Both the position numbers and the translations under genes were made by a program. Below are positions 8,575-15,485 of a stretch of DNA of 64,000 nt, one piece after another (the stretch's first letter is position 1; every line of letters begins with the position of its first letter). The notes under the pieces are model-generated. The model was not told the origin of the DNA. It made no database searches and saw nothing but the letters and a program-made list of their open reading frames with translations. The DNA lies in assembly GCF_005222805.1 (NCBI RefSeq), contig NZ_STGC01000002.1, positions 509,836 through 573,835 of the forward strand, written 5' to 3'. This DNA comes from Devosia sp. FKR38. Lineage in GTDB: Bacteria; Pseudomonadota; Alphaproteobacteria; Rhizobiales; Devosiaceae.

Positions 8575-9462
8575 CTAATCCCGGAAGCCCTCAGCCACGG
8601 CATCGATAAAGGCCATCACCCGGCGCGGCACCAGTTGGCGCGAGGGGTGAATGGTGTGGATGGGCAGGCTGGGCAGCGTCCAGTCGTCCAGCACGGCGAT
8701 CAGCCCGCCATCGGCGAGATCGTCGGCCACCAGATCGAGCGGAATATAGGCCAGGCCCGCGCCCGCCAGCGCGGCGGCGCGCAGGGCTTCGCCATTGTCG
8801 ATCTCGACATTGCCAAACACCTCCACGGTAAAGGGCGTCCCGTCCTGCTGCTGGAACGGCCAGCGGTTGCGTGGCGTCAGGTTGAGATTGAGCACGGCGG
8901 GCAGCGCCCGCAATTGGTCGGGATGGCTCGGCATGCCAAGGCGGCGCAGAAAGGCCGGTGACGCACAGCAGGCGAAGCGATAATTGCCGACCCGCCGGGC
9001 GATCATCGCCGAGGCCTGCAATTGGCCGATGCGCACGGCCAGATCAAAGCCCTCCGACACCAGATCGACGCGGCGGTCACTCAGGTTCATCTCGATGATG
9101 ACCTCGGGATGCCTCTCGACAAAGCCGGCGATGATGGCCGGCAGGCGCCTGATGCCCACGGTGGTGGGCGCGCTGAGGCGTATGCGGCCCGAGAGCTTGC
9201 CGGAATCGGGCTGGGTCATCTCGTCGAGCTGCTCGGTGGCCTCAATGATGGCCGTGGCGCGCTGCAGAAACTGCTGCCCGGTGTCGGTGAGCCGCTGGCT
9301 GCGCGTGGTGCGCTCGATCAGCCGCGCCCCAAAGCGCTCTTCCAGCGTCTGGATGCGGCGGCCGACCATGGCCGGGGACAGGCCCAATTGCCGGGCCGCG
9401 GCGACAAAGCTGCCCAGGCGGACCACGGCCAGGAAGGTGCGCAGATGTTCGAGATCAACCAT
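8575..9462 (-). CDS. LysR-family transcriptional regulator
   Basis: 295 residues with an N-terminal winged helix-turn-helix (LRTFLAVVRLGSFVAAARQLGLSPAMVGRRIQTLEERFG) and a LysR substrate-binding domain. It is divergent from a Rossmann-fold reductase gene, the usual layout for a LysR protein and its target. The shared 106-base intergenic region carries two ATGCAATT direct repeats that could be its binding sites. Effector unknown. Confidence 0.9.
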   Translation of the reverse strand: MVDLEHLRTFLAVVRLGSFVAAARQLGLSPAMVGRRIQTLEERFGARLIERTTRSQRLTDTGQQFLQRATAIIEATEQLDEMTQPDSGKLSGRIRLSAPTTVGIRRLPAIIAGFVERHPEVIIEMNLSDRRVDLVSEGFDLAVRIGQLQASAMIARRVGNYRFACCASPAFLRRLGMPSHPDQLRALPAVLNLNLTPRNRWPFQQQDGTPFTVEVFGNVEIDNGEALRAAALAGAGLAYIPLDLVADDLADGGLIAVLDDWTLPSLPIHTIHPSRQLVPRRVMAFIDAVAEGFRD

Positions 9463-9473
9463 TCGATATTTCT

Positions 9474-9503
9474 ATGCAATTGTCTTCCGCACATCCATGC
9501 AAT
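9474..9503. promoter_or_regulatory. Candidate LysR operator: direct repeats ATGCAAT
   Basis: ATGCAATTGT at 9474 and ATGCAATTTT at 9497 are spaced 23 bases, about two helical turns, in the divergent LysR/reductase promoter region. A same-face pair of this kind suits a LysR tetramer. Seen in sequence; the function is inferred. Confidence 0.4.
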
Positions 9504-9568
9504 TTTCTTTCTAATCGAAGAGGTGCAGTTTGCCGTCATCACAGATGCACCCGCTATGGAGACTTGAG

Positions 9569-10201
9569 ATGACCACACTCGCCCTTATCGGCCTGGGCAA
9601 TATGGGCAAGGGCCTGGCCCGGCGCCTGGCCGGCAAGATTGACCTGCTGATCAGCACGCGCGACCTGGCAACCGCCGAGGCCTTTGTCGCCAGCCTGCCG
9701 GGCGGACGCGCCAAGGCGCTCAGCACCGACGCCGCCATGGCCGGCGCCGATATCGTGGTCCTGGCCATGCCCTATGCCAAGGCGCTGGCGGCGGCGGCCA
9801 ATCCGGCGCTGGCCGGCAAGATCGTGGTCGATATGAGCAATCCGATCACCCCCGATTTCGCCAATCTGCTGCTCGGCTTTGACACCTCGGCCGCCGAGAC
9901 CATCCAGGCCGCTGCGCCCGAGGCCAAGGTGGTCAAGGCCTACAACACCATCTTCGCCGCGCTGCTCGACCAACCGGTCAGCCAGACCCAGAGCCTGCCG
10001 GTGTTCCTGGCCGGCAATGATGCCGGGGCGCTTGCGGCCGTGGCGGACCTGGTGGTCCTCTCCGGCTTTGCCGCAGAAGCCACCGGGGGGCTCGAGACGT
10101 CGCGCCTGCTCGAACCGCTGGGCCTGCTCAATATCAAGTTTGGCTATGCCCTGGGCCAGGGCACGACGATCGCGCCCGCCTGGGTCCGCCTCCCGGCCTG
10201 A
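9569..10201 (+). CDS. NADPH-dependent F420 reductase-like / NADP-binding oxidoreductase
   Basis: 211 residues. The N-terminal Rossmann motif LALIGLGNMGKGLARRLAG, VVLAMPYAKALAAAA, VDMSNPIT and KAYNTIFAALL resemble the NADPH-dependent F420 reductase-like family found in bacteria that lack F420; the natural substrate there is unclear. ATG 9569 has GGAG eight bases upstream. The divergent LysR gene is the probable regulator. The gene ends 20 bases before a perfect terminator palindrome. Confidence 0.75.
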   Translation: MTTLALIGLGNMGKGLARRLAGKIDLLISTRDLATAEAFVASLPGGRAKALSTDAAMAGADIVVLAMPYAKALAAAANPALAGKIVVDMSNPITPDFANLLLGFDTSAAETIQAAAPEAKVVKAYNTIFAALLDQPVSQTQSLPVFLAGNDAGALAAVADLVVLSGFAAEATGGLETSRLLEPLGLLNIKFGYALGQGTTIAPAWVRLPA

Positions 10202-10221
10202 CGCCGGGCGCATATCAAACA

Positions 10222-10251
10222 AAAAGGGCAGGTCCGCGGACCTGCCCTTTT
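10222..10251. terminator. Perfect palindromic terminator, copy A
   Basis: A 30-bp perfect palindrome, AAAAGGGCAGGTCCG followed by its reverse complement ending in TTTT, works in both directions. It ends the reductase gene and would also end a leftward infC-type transcript. A diverged version is at 13667-13692, directly downstream of the real infC apart from an inserted repeat. Confidence 0.85.
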
Positions 10252-10267
10252 GCAATTGGAGTGTTGT

Positions 10268-10330
10268 GGCTGAACCCTTTTTTGGGCACCAGCACCATGG
10301 CGATCTGGCGGCCTTCTGAGCGCGGCTGGC
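10268..10330 (-). pseudogene. infC: Detached infC 3' end
   Basis: 63 bases match the 3' end of the intact infC gene (13880-13942) with 6 mismatches by my count. On the minus strand it reads QPRSEGRQIAMVLVPK, against QPRSEGRQMVMVLAPK at the IF3 C-terminus, but the stop is lost and the frame runs on. There is no upstream IF3 sequence. It sits the same distance from terminator copy A as infC does from copy B once repeat R2 is removed. The rest of the gap to 10510 holds nothing I recognise. It marks the left edge of an accessory block. Confidence 0.8.
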
Positions 10331-10510
10331 GGGAAAGGGGTGGACAGCCGTCTGTCTGCTCTTGGGCGGCGAATGCCTGCAGGTGGATGTTCCATCGGTC
10401 ATGCACCGCAGATGGTAACGTAACGGGGATCAGCTTCGACACGCTCCCATTCCGACAGGGACCAGAAGTAGACAAGACGGCACCCCTGAGCGGGGAGCCC
10501 TCTTTGATGT

Positions 10511-10726
10511 TTACCGTTTGGCTGCGCTCTGGCGGCGGCGGTATTCCTCCACCGGCACCCCCCCGATACCCCAATGCGCCACCGGTACCTCGTCGATCAC
10601 CACAAAGGTGGTCGCTGGGTCCTTGTTCAGCACGGATCGGAGTACCTCGGTGATGCCCTGGATTACTTCCGCCTTCTGGGCCATCGTGGCTCCCTCGTCC
10701 GTGATCTCGACCTTTACATATGGCAT
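10511..10726 (-). CDS. 4-oxalocrotonate tautomerase-family protein
   Basis: 71 residues beginning MPYVKVEITDEGATMAQKAEVI; Pro2, once the initiator Met is removed, is the catalytic base of 4-OT tautomerases. The family makes keto-enol tautomerisations in aromatic breakdown and relatives. Length is normal for the small-subunit class. It follows the NTF2-like and WrbA-like genes closely (3-base gap), so the three are probably one leftward operon controlled by the divergent HxlR gene. Confidence 0.88.
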   Translation of the reverse strand: MPYVKVEITDEGATMAQKAEVIQGITEVLRSVLNKDPATTFVVIDEVPVAHWGIGGVPVEEYRRRQSAAKR

Positions 10727-10729
10727 TGC

Positions 10730-11125
10730 TTAGCGCTCCTGTCGCAATTCAAAGTCGAACACCTTGGCGATGATCCACCAGCGCCCTTCAAGTCGCACCA
10801 GTGTGAGCACGTCGGTGAAGTAGCGTTCGGCAATGGCGCAGTTCGCCACCACCACGGCCGTGGATGGCCCAACGAGCGATATGCTCTGGACGCGGTCCAT
10901 GCGTTTCTCGCCCCTTTGCGCGGGTGGTTCTCTCTGATCGAGAACATTGAGGTAATCCGGCTGCGACCGACACAGCAGGGGCCCTTCGGCCGTTGTGGCA
11001 TACAGCGCCTGGGGCAGCATTGCCTGTGCCATTCGGGCACTGTCGGCCTCGTAGAGTGCGTCGAAATAGGTTGCAGTAACAGCCTCGATGGCTTGAAAGT
11101 CGTCAGCGTAGCTCGGCCCGGTCAA
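10730..11125 (-). CDS. NTF2-like (SnoaL/DUF4440-type) protein
   Basis: About 131 residues of the NTF2-like fold: AIEAVTATYFDALYEADSARMAQAMLP at the start and VLTLVRLEGRWWIIAKVFDFEL at the end are typical of putative lumazine-binding/SnoaL-like proteins. The role is unknown. TTG 11125 is preferred because it overlaps the WrbA-like stop as TTGA and has GGAG eight bases upstream; GTG 11170 would extend the protein by 15 residues. Confidence 0.75.
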   Translation of the reverse strand: MTGPSYADDFQAIEAVTATYFDALYEADSARMAQAMLPQALYATTAEGPLLCRSQPDYLNVLDQREPPAQRGEKRMDRVQSISLVGPSTAVVVANCAIAERYFTDVLTLVRLEGRWWIIAKVFDFELRQER

Positions 11126-11736
11126 AGCGCGTGCTCCGTCGAACGAACATGATCCAGTGGCGCCCACCAAGTCGCCGCTTCGGCCACCCGCTTCCCTAGA
11201 TGCGCTGCAGTGCGTTGGTCCGAGCCTGCGGGAACAACGTCCGGTCCCTGATCCGCATTGGACTGCGCCATGGCGCCAAGAAAGCCTGCCAGGCGGTTGA
11301 GATCTTCTGCCGATCCCTTTGAGGTATGGTTACCGGGCAACAGGCCCAATCCGACCCAGATCATCCCGTGCTGCATGGCGAACAGCGAGAACTGCTGCAG
11401 CGTATTGAGCTTGTCGCCGTTCAGGCCAGCGGAGTTCGTAAAGCCGGCGGCCAGTTTGTTTTTCCAGCGTTGCTCGGCCCAGCGCGAGGATGTCGCGTCG
11501 AGGAATGCCTTAAAGGCAGCGGAGGGCCCGGCCATGTAGGTCGGTGCGCCGAAGATGATTGCATCCGCCGCATCGAGCTCAGCCCAGTGATCGGCGTGAT
11601 CTTCAACCGGAACCAAGGAAACCCGGGCCCCTTTGATCTGTTCTGCCCCGGCCAGCACCGCTTCGGCCTGGACGCGGGTATGGCCGTAGCCGGAATGATA
11701 GACGATGACGATGTTCGGCACTTTAGTTTCCTTCAC
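11122..11736 (-). CDS. WrbA-like flavodoxin-family NAD(P)H:quinone oxidoreductase
   Basis: 204 residues. VYHSGYGHTRVQAEAVLAGA is the FMN phosphate-binding loop, followed by FGAPTYMAGPSAAFKAFLD and the tryptophan-containing GMIWVGLG segment of WrbA-like proteins. Such enzymes reduce quinones by two electrons and protect against electrophile stress. It is the first gene of the leftward group and is divergent from an HxlR regulator that has the conserved cysteine, which suggests quinone or electrophile induction. Confidence 0.87.
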   Translation of the reverse strand: MKETKVPNIVIVYHSGYGHTRVQAEAVLAGAEQIKGARVSLVPVEDHADHWAELDAADAIIFGAPTYMAGPSAAFKAFLDATSSRWAEQRWKNKLAAGFTNSAGLNGDKLNTLQQFSLFAMQHGMIWVGLGLLPGNHTSKGSAEDLNRLAGFLGAMAQSNADQGPDVVPAGSDQRTAAHLGKRVAEAATWWAPLDHVRSTEHAL

Positions 11737-11773
11737 TGAGGCTTAGTGGACCTCCCGAAGGTGGGGCAGCGCG

Positions 11774-11785
11774 TTACCAAAGTAA
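11774..11785. promoter_or_regulatory. Candidate HxlR operator
   Basis: TTACCAAAGTAA, an inverted repeat TTAC-N4-GTAA, lies in the 104-base region between the divergent wrbA-like and hxlR genes. A related GTAACTGG follows at about 11801. HxlR/YodB-type repressors bind short palindromes of this style. Inference from position and symmetry only. Confidence 0.4.
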
Positions 11786-11840
11786 ACCAGAACACCATTA
11801 GTAACTGGAATATCTGGTTTCGTCGTGGTAACCGCTTTCG

Positions 11841-12239
11841 ATGGTCCTAAAAATGCGCCGCAACCGAAGTCCGCTCCCACCCGCATCGTGCACACTGACC
11901 GAGTGCATGAGCGTCATCGGTGCGGCCTGGACACCGAATGTAATCTGGTACCTCCGCGGTGGTCCGCGTCGGTTCAGCGAGCTTCGGCTCGACATTCCGC
12001 CTATTTCGGCAAAGGTCCTCACGCAGCGGCTGCGTGAACTGGAAGAAAAGGGTGTGGTCAGCCGAAATGTGCTCCCGACATCGCCGCCCTCTGTCGAATA
12101 CCAGCTAACGACACTTGGTGCCGAATTGGTGCCCGCTATCGCGGCCATCGTGGCTGTCGGGGAGAAACTCAAGCAGACGACCCATGGTCAAGCGCTCATG
12201 CAAAGCGGCCTCCTGGCCCCGACGGCTAAATCAGGCTAG
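11841..12239 (+). CDS. HxlR-family transcriptional regulator
   Basis: 132 residues with the HxlR winged helix: CMSVIGAAWTPNVIWYLRGG, RFSELRLDIPPISAKVLTQR and LRELEEKGVVSRNV. The N-terminal cysteine that senses quinones or thiol stress in YodB/HypR-type members is present (TECMSV). It is divergent from the WrbA-like/NTF2-like/tautomerase genes and probably controls them. ATG 11853 is an alternative start. Confidence 0.88.
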   Translation: MVLKMRRNRSPLPPASCTLTECMSVIGAAWTPNVIWYLRGGPRRFSELRLDIPPISAKVLTQRLRELEEKGVVSRNVLPTSPPSVEYQLTTLGAELVPAIAAIVAVGEKLKQTTHGQALMQSGLLAPTAKSG

Positions 12240-12733
12240 TCAGGGACGGCCAACCCCCTGTAGTCGAAGGGATGCGGCGATGACCCAGGGACGACCAGGG
12301 TCGATGCCGTCGAGGAGATCGAATTTGCGCATGTCGTGAAGGCAATGGCGGTGCTTGCAATCTGTCGTAGCGCAGCCGAGCGGGCATCCGCGCGGACCGA
12401 GCGAACGGCTTCTTTTTGGATACCGCCAAATCACGGCGAACGCCCACAATGGCGTCGGAAACGGACAAGCGCACCATGGCCAGATCGGCGATACCCACTC
12501 TGTACCCAAAATGACCGAAAGCGGCAGGGCAGCTCTGCCCGCTGCGCTTAAAAACATGATCGCCGGGCGACAACAGGGTGGCTTCTGCCGGATTCGCCGG
12601 TTCCAGGAGCCCGCGCGACCGCAGCCGCCGCTCGGCGCAAAGAGCCCTTGTCCAGCGGACGGGTTCGTGCGACCGCTTGCGGCAAGCGGGACGCCACTTG
12701 GGGAATCTCAGCTTAAAGCAGAGGGCCCTGGCT
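12240..12733. other. Unassigned gap of about 490 bases
   Basis: Open frames exist here on both strands but none shows a recognisable motif, conserved start region or ribosome-binding site. A stretch from 12302 reads VDAVEEIEFAHVVKAMAVLA in one frame, which looks protein-like for about 40 residues and then loses character. This could be the remnant of a decayed gene. Its place within the accessory block fits that. Confidence 0.3.
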
Positions 12734-13162
12734 TTGCGGAATGATCAGATTTCATACCGATTTGCCCCACCAGGACCGGAAGATTTCGTAAAGCTGCGGT
12801 CTAACTGCGGATGGGGCGAGATCGGTCTCGACACGGCAACAAGAGCGTTGGAGCGCAGTGTCATTGATCTCACCTGTTTTGACGGTGAACAGCTCATTGG
12901 CATGGGTCGCGTGGTCGGTGACGGGGTGCTGTATTTCTACCTGCAAGACATCATCGTTCGACCAAGCCATCAGAACCGCTCAATCGGGCGACAGATTGTA
13001 TCAAAGCTTCTCGAAGAATGCCTGGCACGTGCTGCGATGGGCGCGACGATTGGTTTGATGTCTGCGAAGGGCAAGGAAACCTTCTACCGGCATTTTGGCT
13101 TCCAGGAGCGCCCCACCGACAAGCTGGGTGCCGGGATGACCCGATTTGTCTTGTCGAAATAG
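12734..13162 (+). CDS. GNAT-family N-acetyltransferase
   Basis: About 142 residues. YFYLQDIIVRPSHQNRSIGR is the beta4/acetyl-CoA-binding region, followed by LLEECLARAAMGATIGLMS and KGKETFYRHFGFQERP, typical of small GNAT enzymes. Substrate unknown. TTG 12734 is chosen because GAGGG lies eight bases upstream and the residues before it are low-quality; an ATG at 12578 would add 52 residues without similarity to the fold. Confidence 0.8.
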   Translation: MRNDQISYRFAPPGPEDFVKLRSNCGWGEIGLDTATRALERSVIDLTCFDGEQLIGMGRVVGDGVLYFYLQDIIVRPSHQNRSIGRQIVSKLLEECLARAAMGATIGLMSAKGKETFYRHFGFQERPTDKLGAGMTRFVLSK

Positions 13163-13534
13163 CTGTTCTCCAAACACATTGCAGCATTGGGCCCTCTGGG
13201 CTCGGCGTGGACCTATTCTGCTGTGCGCGTGATCGAAAACTGTCGCAGCGGCAGGCCGCCACCACCACGCAGCGCCACAAACACAAAAAACTTATCCCCG
13301 GTCCCAGCCAGCGCCCGCATACTGGCGCCATCCCTGCCGGTCACGCGGTGCCGACGAAGCGCCGGGCGGGGGGACTGGCTGCATGGGGTCGCCCAGGCCG
13401 ATGCGTGTATGCTGACCACCGGTCGGGCAGACGGGGCGGAGTGGGTGCCGGACGAGCGGGCACAGCTGCCAGAACCGGAATTGCCCACCCCGAAAGGGGG
13501 ACCGCTCGATGCGTGCGCAGGAATACCAGGTCGT

Positions 13535-13603
13535 GTGAAGCGGCTTTCGCCTCTTCAATAACCAAACAGGGGGCGCAAGCCCTCGGGGCGAAAGCCGCTT
13601 CAC
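13535..13603. repeat. Perfect 17-bp inverted repeat with 35-base loop
   Basis: GTGAAGCGGCTTTCGCC at 13535-13551 is repeated as its exact reverse complement at 13587-13603. The loop contains a smaller GGGGGCGCAAGCCCTC hairpin. It lies in the 500-base gap after the GNAT gene, where I see no convincing gene. It could be a remnant of an insertion element or a strong RNA hairpin. Confidence 0.75.
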
Positions 13604-13666
13604 AACGTGAAACCGCCAGCACAGGTCTTGCGCGTGGCGCTCTTGGCGCAGGCAGAACCCAACAAA

Positions 13667-13692
13667 AAGGCAGGTCCGATGGACCTGCCCTT
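13667..13692. terminator. Terminator-like hairpin, copy B (downstream of infC)
   Basis: GGCAGGTCC-GAT-GGACCTGCC, flanked by AAAAA on the left. Read leftwards it ends in TTTTT, so it is the likely infC terminator. It is a diverged copy of the palindrome at 10222-10251 and is now separated from infC by repeat R2. Confidence 0.75.
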
Positions 13693-13698
13693 CGCACG

Positions 13699-13868
13699 AG
13701 ATCGTTTCATGTTCAGATTGACTCGGCTCTGTCGCCCCCTCCCCCTTGAGGGGAGGGTCGGGGTGGGGGTGGATCTGAGGGCCACTGAGAGACCCCCTCC
13801 CTCGGTCCCTCCCCTCAAGGGGGAGGGAGGCAAGAGAACCGCAAATCAACTCAAGAGTGAAATGCTCC
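13699..13868. repeat. Palindromic dispersed repeat, copy R2
   Basis: Same orientation and overall structure as R1: CCCTCCCCCTTGAGGGGAGG, about 50 bases of spacer including GAGACCCCCTCCCTCGG, then CCCTCCCCTCAAGGGGGAGG. Outer ends ATCGTTTCATGTTCAGATTG and (from the right) GGAGCATTTCACTCTTGAGT are imperfect inverted repeats. It lies exactly between the infC terminator and the infC stop codon, so it looks inserted after the terminator/infC pair was duplicated. Confidence 0.85.
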
Positions 13869-13889
13869 AGCAGTCGTGCGGCTGAACCC

Positions 13890-14426
13890 TTACTTGGGCG
13901 CCAGCACCATGACCATCTGGCGGCCTTCGGAGCGCGGCTGGCTCTCGACCTTGGCAATGGTCTCGGTCTGCTCGCGCACCTTGAGCAACACCTGCATGCC
14001 CAGGTCCTGGTGCGCCATTTCGCGGCCACGGAAGCGCATCGTCACCTTGACGCGGTCACCATCGTCGAGAAAGCGCTGCACGGCCTTCATCTTGGTCTCG
14101 TAGTCATGCGTGTCGATGTTCGGACGCATCTGGACTTCCTTGACCTCGATCACCTTCTGCTTCTTGCGGGCCTCGGCAGCTTTTTTCTGCGCGGCATATT
14201 TAAAGCGCCCCAGGTCGAGCATCTTGGCGACCGGAGGATTGGCATTGGGAGAGATCAAGACAAGGTCGAGGCCCTGTTCCTGGGCCTCAGCGAGCGCGGC
14301 ACGGGTGTTCACGATCCCGCGGTTCTCGCCTTCAGCATCGATGAGCTGGACATCGGGGCTGGTGATATCTTCGTTGGACGGCGGCCCATCTTTTTGGGGC
14401 GCAACTGGTCTCATTGGACGGCGAAT
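13890..14426 (-). CDS. infC: Translation initiation factor IF-3 (ATT start)
   Basis: IF3 binds the 30S subunit and checks start-codon selection. The protein shows VQLIDAEGENRGIV, LVLISPNANPPVAKMLDLGRFKY and the C-terminal domain ending GRQMVMVLAPK. I extend it four codons to ATT 14426 (ATT CGC CGT CCA ATG), with AGGA nine bases upstream. ATT is the known autoregulatory start of infC in many bacteria, and MRRP is the usual rhizobial N-terminus. The first ATG would be 14414. Confidence 0.95.
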   Translation of the reverse strand: MRRPMRPVAPQKDGPPSNEDITSPDVQLIDAEGENRGIVNTRAALAEAQEQGLDLVLISPNANPPVAKMLDLGRFKYAAQKKAAEARKKQKVIEVKEVQMRPNIDTHDYETKMKAVQRFLDDGDRVKVTMRFRGREMAHQDLGMQVLLKVREQTETIAKVESQPRSEGRQMVMVLAPK

Positions 14427-14470
14427 GGCAAACGATCCTTTTGTTGTTTAGCCAAGGGGTGAATTGCGCC

Positions 14471-14501
14471 ATAAAATCGTGTTAGCCGCACCATAAGTCA
14501 A
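14471..14501 (-). promoter_or_regulatory. Putative infC promoter
   Basis: On the minus strand, TTGACT (14496-14501) and GATTTT (14473-14478) are 17 bases apart, about 45 bases before the infC ATT. The -35 hexamer is near consensus and the -10 is weaker. Confidence 0.4.
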
Positions 14502-14610
14502 CTGGCTAAACCGCACAATTTCAGGCCCATTGGGCCATTGAAGCGCCATTATAGCCCCTGATTGGCCGAATGGCTAATCCGCAGTTTGCGATGTGATGAA
14601 AGCCCCTTTG

Positions 14611-15399
14611 ATGACCAGCCCAATCCGTTCCACCCTCACTGTCGGCGCAGGCGCGGCGGCCCGCGACATTGCCGTCGAACAGCGGCAGGGAAACGGGCCA
14701 GGCCTGTTCTGGCTGGGCGGCTTCCGCTCGGACATGGCGGGCAGCAAGGCCATGGCGCTTGATGCTCTGGGCGCCGAGAAGAGCCTGGCCGTCACGCGGT
14801 TCGATTATTCCGGGCATGGCGTCTCGGGCGGGGACTTCAACGACGGCACCATCAGCCGCTGGCTGGAAGAGGCGCAGGCGGTGCTGGCCACCACGAGCGG
14901 GCCGCAGATCATCGTCGGCTCCTCGATGGGCGGCTGGATCGCCCTGCTGCTGGCGCGGGCGCTGCTGGCGGCCGGCACGCCGGCGCATGGTCTGGTGCTG
15001 GTGGCGCCGGCGCCGGACATGACGCATGCGCTGATGCTGCCCGGCTTTACCCCCGATGAGCGGCAGGCGCTGGAGAGCCAGGGCTATGTGGACCAGCCCA
15101 GCCAATATTCGTCCACGCCCTATCGCATCAATCGCGCGCTGATCGAGGATGGTGCGCGCCATCTGCTGCTCGGCGGGGTGGTGGAGACCGGCTGTCCGGT
15201 CACCATCCTGCAGGGCGGGCAGGATCCCGATGTGCCGCCCGCGCATGCGATCGAACTGGTGACCCATATCCTGCATGATCCGGTGACGCTGACGCTGATC
15301 CCCGATGGCGACCACCGCCTGAGCCGGGACGAGGATCTGGCGCGCCTGCGCCAGGCCGTGCTGGCCCTGGCGCGGCCAAACGAGGCGCAAGCCGGCTAG
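14611..15399 (+). CDS. Alpha/beta hydrolase (carboxylesterase type)
   Basis: About 263 residues with the alpha/beta-hydrolase core: oxyanion region LFWLGGFRSDM, nucleophile elbow GSSMGGW, acid region LQGGQDPDVP and the His in DGDHRLSR. It resembles bacterial ABHD10-like esterases; substrate unknown. Three close starts are possible (GTG 14593, ATG 14596, ATG 14611) with no decisive ribosome-binding site. It is divergent from infC. Confidence 0.88.
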   Translation: MTSPIRSTLTVGAGAAARDIAVEQRQGNGPGLFWLGGFRSDMAGSKAMALDALGAEKSLAVTRFDYSGHGVSGGDFNDGTISRWLEEAQAVLATTSGPQIIVGSSMGGWIALLLARALLAAGTPAHGLVLVAPAPDMTHALMLPGFTPDERQALESQGYVDQPSQYSSTPYRINRALIEDGARHLLLGGVVETGCPVTILQGGQDPDVPPAHAIELVTHILHDPVTLTLIPDGDHRLSRDEDLARLRQAVLALARPNEAQAG

Positions 15400-15485
15400 A
15401 AATTGCATGGTTCGCATGCCTTGGCGCGGTTGATTGTCCGGGCCAAATGCCGTAATCGGCTCCTATCGGGAACCGAGGTCGTGGC

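Noticed and set aside
13213..13488. 91-residue minus-strand frame in the accessory block
   Set aside because: Its C-terminal half looks faintly protein-like, but I could not recognise a family or a start signal.
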